A DNA stretch of 47,917 nucleotides from SAR116 cluster bacterium AG-321-A13 (GTDB taxonomy: Bacteria > Pseudomonadota > Alphaproteobacteria > Puniceispirillales > Marisalimonadaceae), in the NCBI GenBank assembly GCA_003283875.1, contig QBXD01000007.1:1-47917 (forward strand). The letters run 5' to 3'. Under the pieces are notes generated by a model that was not told the origin of the DNA, ran no database searches, and saw nothing but the letters and a program-made list of their open reading frames with translations. Shown here piece after piece: positions 43,317 through 47,917 of the stretch (position 1 is its first letter; each line of letters opens with the position of its first letter). The translations under genes and the position numbers were made by a program.

Positions 43317-44164
43317 TAGCTAATTGGCTCCAATAATTTTGTTAAATTAAACAATTTATGCCCTAAATATAAAAGTCCCATTAGTGTAAACATCATTATA
43401 GCGCTTACTGCCATTGCAAGAGGGAAATCTAACGCAATAATTGCTTGAGTAGCTATTAAACCTGCGTTAACTGATCCAGGCCCACCCAAAATAGTAGGTA
43501 TTAATGCGATGCCAATACCGTTAACAAAAATAAAAACACTTCCTGCAAATAACCCAGGTGCTGCAAGTGGTAGCAAAATATCTTTGAACATTCTTCTTCT
43601 ATTTACACCTAAATCTGAACAGACCTCAAAGATATAATTTGGAATTGCTTCTAAAGCCAAAAAGGTAGAAAAAATCATAAATGGTAAAAATGATACAATC
43701 TCTCCAATAACAACACCTGTTGGTGTAAAGACAAACACTGAAAAAGGAGTATCAATTAGATTAAGATCCATTAAAAAAGAATTCACAACTCCATTCCTTG
43801 ACAAAATCGGTCTCAAAGCAAAAATTCTAATGATCTCTGAAACCATGAAAGGCAGGATAAATAATAGCATAACTCTATGTTGAGCAACTTTTTTGACTCT
43901 TCTTCTTATAAAAATTGCTATAGGAAACCCTATAAAGAATGCGCATACAACAGATATTGATGAGTGTAACATTGAGGAAATAAAATTTTCTAACCTTGAT
44001 GAAAAGAAAAAGTTTTCATAAGAAAATAGAGTAAACGCAGGCTCCATCCAAAACATTGTTCTTTCAAATACACTCCAAACTACAGTCAGCATTAAAGGTA
44101 AAACAAAGAAAATTACCATAAATATTACAGGTGTTTTAAATAGAAGATTGCTTTTAGAAATCAT
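43316..44164 (-). CDS. potB: ABC transporter permease, PotB-like
   Basis: A 282-residue permease with about six helices, beginning with a long hydrophobic segment (TPVIFMVIFFVLPLMLTVVW). The EAA-type loop is FEVCSDLGVNRRRMFKDILLPLAAPGL near residue 185. It follows the binding-protein gene after 60 bases that hold a perfect hairpin and precedes the second permease with a one-base overlap. Together these give a four-gene importer in the order binding protein, PotB, PotC, PotA. Confidence 0.9.
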   Translation of the reverse strand: MISKSNLLFKTPVIFMVIFFVLPLMLTVVWSVFERTMFWMEPAFTLFSYENFFFSSRLENFISSMLHSSISVVCAFFIGFPIAIFIRRRVKKVAQHRVMLLFILPFMVSEIIRIFALRPILSRNGVVNSFLMDLNLIDTPFSVFVFTPTGVVIGEIVSFLPFMIFSTFLALEAIPNYIFEVCSDLGVNRRRMFKDILLPLAAPGLFAGSVFIFVNGIGIALIPTILGGPGSVNAGLIATQAIIALDFPLAMAVSAIMMFTLMGLLYLGHKLFNLTKLLEPIS

Positions 44165-44183
44165 TTTTAGCCAAATATAATTA

Positions 44184-44204
44184 CAACCCTGCTACGCAGG
44201 GTTG
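44184..44204 (-). other. intercistronic hairpin between binding protein and permeases
   Basis: CAACCCTGC and GCAGGGTTG form a perfect nine-base stem around TAC, in the 60 bases between the binding-protein stop and the first permease ATG. No long T run follows on the minus strand, so it is more likely an RNA-stability element or partial attenuator. It would raise binding-protein mRNA over permease mRNA. Confidence 0.75.
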
Positions 44205-44224
44205 CAAATAAGTTAATTTAAAAT

Positions 44225-45391
44225 TTAGGCAGCTTGTACTTTTGCCCACCAATCTTGATACGCCCTTAACTCTTTAGGATACAAATTTTGCCAAGAATTA
44301 CCTTTAACAGCCATTCTATCTGCTTTATTTTTAAGCCTTTGAGCTATGACAGCTTTCTTATTAGCATCAAAATCACTTGGATTTGCTTCAACATATTCAT
44401 TAACGCCAGTCATTTGAGGTGTAAAACCTAAATTAGCAAGGGTTCTTGCACCAAACCATGGAGATAAGTAAAGATCCATTAGTTTATAAAAACTGTCTTC
44501 TTGACCTCTTTGCTTTCCACCTTTAGTCAGCATCCAAACGTTATTCCAGGTTTGATGACCTTCTTTCATAGTTCCGTAATGAATGTCGGCCCCTTTCTTC
44601 GCAGCAATTACAGCTATTGGCTCCCAACATGACGAAACTAAAACCTCTTCACTTGCTAACAAGTCAACGCCGTTACCAAATCCATCCCAAAAAGTTCTAA
44701 ACTGACCTTTCTTTTTTTGATCAATTAAAAACTGACAAACACCTTTTACTTCAGACTTAGACATATCAGAGGGATTAACAATGTCCTGTTTACCAGATTC
44801 TTTCAAATAAACTGCTGTAGTAGTTAGTGTTGGACCAGAATCATTCTGCATTGCAGCATAACCTTTAAACTGACTGTCGAAAAGAGCATCCCAAGTATTA
44901 ATGTCAGCTCCAACCTTTGATTTATTATAGGCCATAGAATCAGCATTAGAAATATAAGGAACGCCTACAACCTCGCCTTTTTTATTTCTAATTGTATTAG
45001 CAGCAACATTTCCTTCGTTATATTCTGGTATTAAATTTTTCCAGTTTTTAATCTTAGATACATCCAAAGGTACGATTGCTTTATTATCTGACATTGCATC
45101 TTCTTGACCACCACCATTATCAGTAATCGCATCATACAGTTTTTGACCATCACCAACAAAAAACTTTTGAATTGCTTGATCTGCAGATCCACTTTTAGCA
45201 GAATAAACAAGAGGAACCCCTGCTTGCTTTCCCATTTCATCCCATGTTTTTGTAACTTTAGCTACTCCAATTGTCCAAATTTTAAGTGGATCAGCTGCCA
45301 TTGCTTCCATTATAAATGATTGACTCAAAGATGCGGAAGCAGCTACCAAAGCACTATTTTTAAGAAAAGTACGTCTTGTTGACTTATACAT
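44225..45391 (-). CDS. ABC transporter substrate-binding protein with Tat signal, PotD-like
   Basis: A 388-residue extracellular solute-binding protein. The N-terminus is a twin-arginine signal: MYKSTRRTFLKNSALVAASASLSQSF, with the RR-x-F-L core, so it is exported folded. The mature part begins near ADPLKIWTIGVAKVTKTWDE and has the WDALFDSQFKGYAAMQNDSG stretch typical of the spermidine/putrescine-like group. The longer frame starts at TTG 45418, but ATG 45389-45391 has GGAG seven bases before it, so I chose it. It heads the importer operon. The Tat route is less common for this family, and the ligand is not evident. The lack of clear acidic diamine-binding residues that I can name keeps polyamines unproven. 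Confidence 0.9.
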   Translation of the reverse strand: MYKSTRRTFLKNSALVAASASLSQSFIMEAMAADPLKIWTIGVAKVTKTWDEMGKQAGVPLVYSAKSGSADQAIQKFFVGDGQKLYDAITDNGGGQEDAMSDNKAIVPLDVSKIKNWKNLIPEYNEGNVAANTIRNKKGEVVGVPYISNADSMAYNKSKVGADINTWDALFDSQFKGYAAMQNDSGPTLTTTAVYLKESGKQDIVNPSDMSKSEVKGVCQFLIDQKKKGQFRTFWDGFGNGVDLLASEEVLVSSCWEPIAVIAAKKGADIHYGTMKEGHQTWNNVWMLTKGGKQRGQEDSFYKLMDLYLSPWFGARTLANLGFTPQMTGVNEYVEANPSDFDANKKAVIAQRLKNKADRMAVKGNSWQNLYPKELRAYQDWWAKVQAA

Positions 45392-45458
45392 ATAATAACT
45401 CCATATTTGATTATGCAATTACTTAAACAGTTTAACTAATTAAAAGCAAAAGAAACAA

Positions 45459-45472
45459 GTTAACCTGTTAAC
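45459..45472. promoter_or_regulatory. palindromic operator candidate GTTAAC-CT-GTTAAC
   Basis: Two copies of the palindrome GTTAAC separated by two bases lie in the 135-base region between the divergent importer operon and the MmgE/PrpD gene. A related AGTTTAACT occurs at 45429-45437. The symmetric layout in a divergent promoter region is typical of a repressor site. No cognate regulator is in the window, so it remains a candidate. Confidence 0.35.
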
Positions 45473-45526
45473 ACTTAAAATTAATGCTTTCTAATTGAGC
45501 AAAATAAATGAAGGTTAATTTTAACT

Positions 45527-46882
45527 ATGATTGAAGATTTTCTTAATCAATTAAATAAAATACCTGCTGCAAAGACTTTAAAAAAGGCTAAATTAGAAAT
45601 TATTGATTGGATTGGATACTCTATTGCTGGGACACGAACGAGGCAAGCAAGGCCTTTCAAGAATCTACAAAATATTCTTCCAGAAGGAAATTCTCTTAAT
45701 TTATTTAGCAGAAAACAACTAAATGTATTTGACAGCGCTTTTATAAACGCCTCTGTTGGAAACATATTAGAACTTGATGATGTACATAGAACATCAATTA
45801 TTCACCCAGGCGACACTATAATACCGGCTGCAATTGCTGCCTCTAACTCAACTAATATTGACGCATACAATTTTCTTAGAGCAATAATAGTTGGTTATGA
45901 AACAGCCATAAGAATGGGAAAATGTTTAGGAGTAGATCACTACAAAATATTTTATTCTAGCGCTACATGCGGAGTATTTGGAGCAGCAGCTGCCTCTAGT
46001 TATATTTTAAATTTTAAAAATAAATTGGATATACAACTCCAAAATTTGAATAGATCAATTCAACTTTCAACCATGACCTCATCTGGTGTTTGGCAATGTA
46101 GAAAAGGAGATGGAGAAGCAAAGCAGTATGCTCTAGCTAATGCGTCAAGAGCTGGTATTACTTCTGCTCTTTTAGCACAGAATAATGCCAAAACTCCTAA
46201 AGATATGATTGAGGGTGAATTAGGTTTCTTAAAAGGGTTTTCAAAAAAAGTTGATTATTATGAATTAATAAAAAGTGACGATGGTCACTTAATAAACGAA
46301 GTTAGTAATAAACCATGGGCAGCATGCAGACACAGCCATCCAGTAATTGGCGTCGCCTTAGATATAAAAAAAGAGATTAAAGATAAAAACCTCAAAATTG
46401 AAAATATAGATAAAATAGAGATAGAAACTTATCAAACTGCAATTGATTTTTGTGATAAAAATAATCCTCAAAATAATGTTGAGGGTAAATTTTCACTACA
46501 ACATTGTTGTGCATTATCCTTGATGTATGAAAATATCTTAGAAGATTATTTTGAAGATGAAGTTTTAAAAAATAGTATAATAAAGAAAATAAGAGATAAA
46601 ATTAGATTATTCTCTAATAATGAAATGACTAATAATTTTCCTGAAAATTATTCAGCATCATTAAAAGTTATATTTAAAAATGGAATCACTCTAAATAAAT
46701 TTAATACAGCTGCCAAAGGAGACCCTGAAAACCCAATGACAGATAAAGAAATATGTGATAAGGCAATCAATTTAATTAGTATTAAGAATTGTAATCTATT
46801 AATAGAGCAAATAATTAATACAGATGAAGCAAATGATCACGGCCCTATGACTTGGTTTGATGATCTTCAAGAAATAATTTAA
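45527..46882 (+). CDS. MmgE/PrpD family protein
   Basis: A 451-residue member of the 2-methylcitrate dehydratase/iminodisuccinate epimerase family. Family stretches are LELDDVHRTSIIHPGDTIIPAAIA near residue 80, VGYETAIRMGKCLG, WQCRKGDGEAKQYALANASRAG with the basic residues of the active site, EGELGFLKGF, and KPWAACRHSHPVIGVALDI. No prpB, prpC or acnB is nearby, so the methylcitrate cycle is unlikely and another dehydration or isomerisation is probable. A short out-of-frame ATG at 45508 overlaps the start, so the Shine-Dalgarno (AAGG) is distant. It is followed by a cupin and a TIM-barrel gene in one direction. Confidence 0.9.
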   Translation: MIEDFLNQLNKIPAAKTLKKAKLEIIDWIGYSIAGTRTRQARPFKNLQNILPEGNSLNLFSRKQLNVFDSAFINASVGNILELDDVHRTSIIHPGDTIIPAAIAASNSTNIDAYNFLRAIIVGYETAIRMGKCLGVDHYKIFYSSATCGVFGAAAASSYILNFKNKLDIQLQNLNRSIQLSTMTSSGVWQCRKGDGEAKQYALANASRAGITSALLAQNNAKTPKDMIEGELGFLKGFSKKVDYYELIKSDDGHLINEVSNKPWAACRHSHPVIGVALDIKKEIKDKNLKIENIDKIEIETYQTAIDFCDKNNPQNNVEGKFSLQHCCALSLMYENILEDYFEDEVLKNSIIKKIRDKIRLFSNNEMTNNFPENYSASLKVIFKNGITLNKFNTAAKGDPENPMTDKEICDKAINLISIKNCNLLIEQIINTDEANDHGPMTWFDDLQEII

Positions 46883-46897
46883 ATTAAGGAGATCTGC

Positions 46898-47272
46898 ATG
46901 TTTAAAGAAGCTTTTGATTTCACAAAATTAGATATTGAAGAGGGTTGGGAATTAGCACCTGGGGCAGGTCCTGGTATTGAAATGAAAATGTTATCAGGTA
47001 GCCTTGATGAACATAATAAAATTGGGGTAAGAACCCGTTTAATAAGATTTTTGCCAGGCTCGTTTAATACAGAAGTATTCGTTCATGATTATTGGGAAGA
47101 AGTTTACATGATAAAAGGTTCAATAACTTTGGGGAATGACAAACCTGGGAATGAGAGGATAACAACAAATAGTCCCGCTTATGCATGTAGACCTCCAGGA
47201 ACCAACCATGGTCCTTTTAGGTCGGATGAAGGCTGTATGTTTCTTGAGATACAATATTATCATAATAGTTAA
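46898..47272 (+). CDS. small cupin domain protein, ChrR-like
   Basis: A 124-residue single-domain cupin. The two motif regions are EVFVHDYWEEVYMIKGSITLG, with a His and two Glu, and YACRPPGTNHGPFRSDEG, with the second His, giving a likely metal site of His, Glu and His. AAGGAGA before the ATG is a strong ribosome binding site. It lies 15 bases after the MmgE/PrpD-like gene and six bases before a sugar-isomerase-like gene, so the three probably form one operon. The reaction is unknown, though similar cupins act as isomerases or dioxygenases on sugar-derived acids. Confidence 0.87.
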   Translation: MFKEAFDFTKLDIEEGWELAPGAGPGIEMKMLSGSLDEHNKIGVRTRLIRFLPGSFNTEVFVHDYWEEVYMIKGSITLGNDKPGNERITTNSPAYACRPPGTNHGPFRSDEGCMFLEIQYYHNS

Positions 47273-47278
47273 AAAAAA

Positions 47279-47917
47279 ATGAAACATAACTATATAGAAT
47301 TACTAGATAATAATTTATCAGTTAATAGTTATTTATGGCCAAACGATAGAAATCCATTTGAATTTATAGAATTAATAATAAAATCTAGAATTAAAAATAT
47401 TGGTTTACATACTGATTTTATAAATAATTTCGGAGTTAATAAATTAAAACAGGAACTTACTTTAAATAAAATCAATGTTACAAGCATTAACTCGGTTGGT
47501 TATTTCACTGATCCTTATTACTTTAAACAAAATGAAAAAGTATTACAAATTGCTAAAATATTAAACCCTGACCTTGTATGCCTTATTACAGGTGGGGTAA
47601 TGGGTGGACCTAACACTATAAGTAATGAATTTACATTAGATATTGATAAAATAGATATTGAAGGTATAAGAAAAGAAACCTGTCTAAAAATAATTTTATT
47701 ATTTGAAGAAGCTTCAAAGTTTAATTTAACACTTGGGCTAGAACCTATTGGAAGTTGGGAAATTTTAAAAAAAGGACACTTTAATTCAATAGCAAGTTGT
47801 TTGAAGTTAGTTAAAAATTATAACCACAGGGTAATAATTGACCTCTATCATAGCTTTGCTGACATTGATTTAGATACTTTTTTAAAAAAATCTCCAAAAT
47901 TAGGTTTGCTACAATTC
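47279..47917 (+). CDS. sugar phosphate isomerase/epimerase-like TIM barrel, 3'-truncated
   Basis: An open frame from ATG 47279 runs 213 codons to the window end without a stop, so the gene continues outside. The product resembles xylose-isomerase-like TIM barrels (AP endonuclease family 2): SRIKNIGLHTDF for an early strand, VTSINSVGYFTDP, LNPDLVCLITGGVMGG, then FNLTLGLEPIGSW with a metal-ligand Glu and IIDLYHSFADIDL with the Asp and His of the metal site. Such enzymes isomerise or epimerise sugars and hydroxyacids. It follows the cupin by six bases and probably acts in the same pathway as the MmgE/PrpD protein. The substrate is unknown. Confidence 0.82.
   Translation, partial: MKHNYIELLDNNLSVNSYLWPNDRNPFEFIELIIKSRIKNIGLHTDFINNFGVNKLKQELTLNKINVTSINSVGYFTDPYYFKQNEKVLQIAKILNPDLVCLITGGVMGGPNTISNEFTLDIDKIDIEGIRKETCLKIILLFEEASKFNLTLGLEPIGSWEILKKGHFNSIASCLKLVKNYNHRVIIDLYHSFADIDLDTFLKKSPKLGLLQF

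Noticed and set aside
1-47917. Transfer RNA, rRNA, CRISPR array, insertion sequence, prophage
   Set aside because: Intergenic gaps are too short or lack the required motifs. No transposase, integrase, repeat-spacer pattern or tRNA-like fold was seen.

Overview
The window is AT-rich (roughly 30% GC by eye) and very gene-dense, with gaps rarely above 150 bp and many convergent genes whose stop codons touch or overlap. Shine-Dalgarno motifs (GGAG/AAGGA) are common and TTG starts frequent. TRAP and spermidine-type ABC importers, CoxL/M/S-type molybdenum hydroxylase subunits, MmsA, PhoB/PhoR and many single-copy catabolic enzymes suggest a streamlined, free-living, probably marine alphaproteobacterium. 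The lineage is an inference from gene content. No rRNA, tRNA, insertion sequence, phage gene or CRISPR array was seen. The only transcription factor recognised is PhoB.

Region 1 (1-6840): a 3-hydroxyisobutyrate-dehydrogenase-like gene cut by the window edge, a possible small ORF, a complete TRAP operon (Q-M-P) closed by a clear terminator, a DUF2798 protein, and a minus-strand operon of a second 3-HIBADH-like enzyme, a cupin, a YciI-like protein and a cyclase-family hydrolase. The start of that hydrolase is interrupted by an A10 tract. Region 2 (6963-16790): a catabolic block with a luciferase-like monooxygenase, alpha/beta hydrolase, VOC protein, second cyclase-family hydrolase and FAD monooxygenase, facing a three-subunit molybdenum hydroxylase; then OsmC and a PuuE-like deacetylase. 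The enzyme set would suit degradation of a (hetero)cyclic compound. The substrate is unknown.

Region 3 (16792-23283): phosphate and arsenate. A phoR-pit-phoB gene row, with a PhoR that has no membrane segment, is divergent from an arsenate-type GAPDH and ArsJ. Pit-type carriers admit arsenate with phosphate, and GAPDH/ArsJ would turn arsenate into 1-arseno-3-phosphoglycerate and export it. Region 4 (23292-27556): a Gfo/Idh/MocA dehydrogenase, a YfcG-like GST, a quinone oxidoreductase, Fe superoxide dismutase and a hydroxyquinol-type intradiol dioxygenase.

Region 5 (27644-32205): methylthioadenosine salvage. mtnP-apt converge on mtnA plus a class II aldolase/short-chain dehydrogenase fusion. 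With no mtnB/C/D in the window, this looks like a compact DHAP-shunt route in which the fusion cleaves methylthioribulose-1-phosphate and processes the aldehyde. Region 6 (32281-38355): an AMI1-like amidase, a carboxymuconolactone decarboxylase-like protein, MmsA, a GNAT acetyltransferase, a D-aminoacylase and a PuuD-like membrane protein. Region 7 (38398-47917): TenA, a second amidase and a second PuuE-like deacetylase, a spermidine/putrescine-type ABC importer with a Tat-exported binding protein, an MmgE/PrpD protein, a cupin, and a sugar-isomerase-like TIM barrel running off the end.
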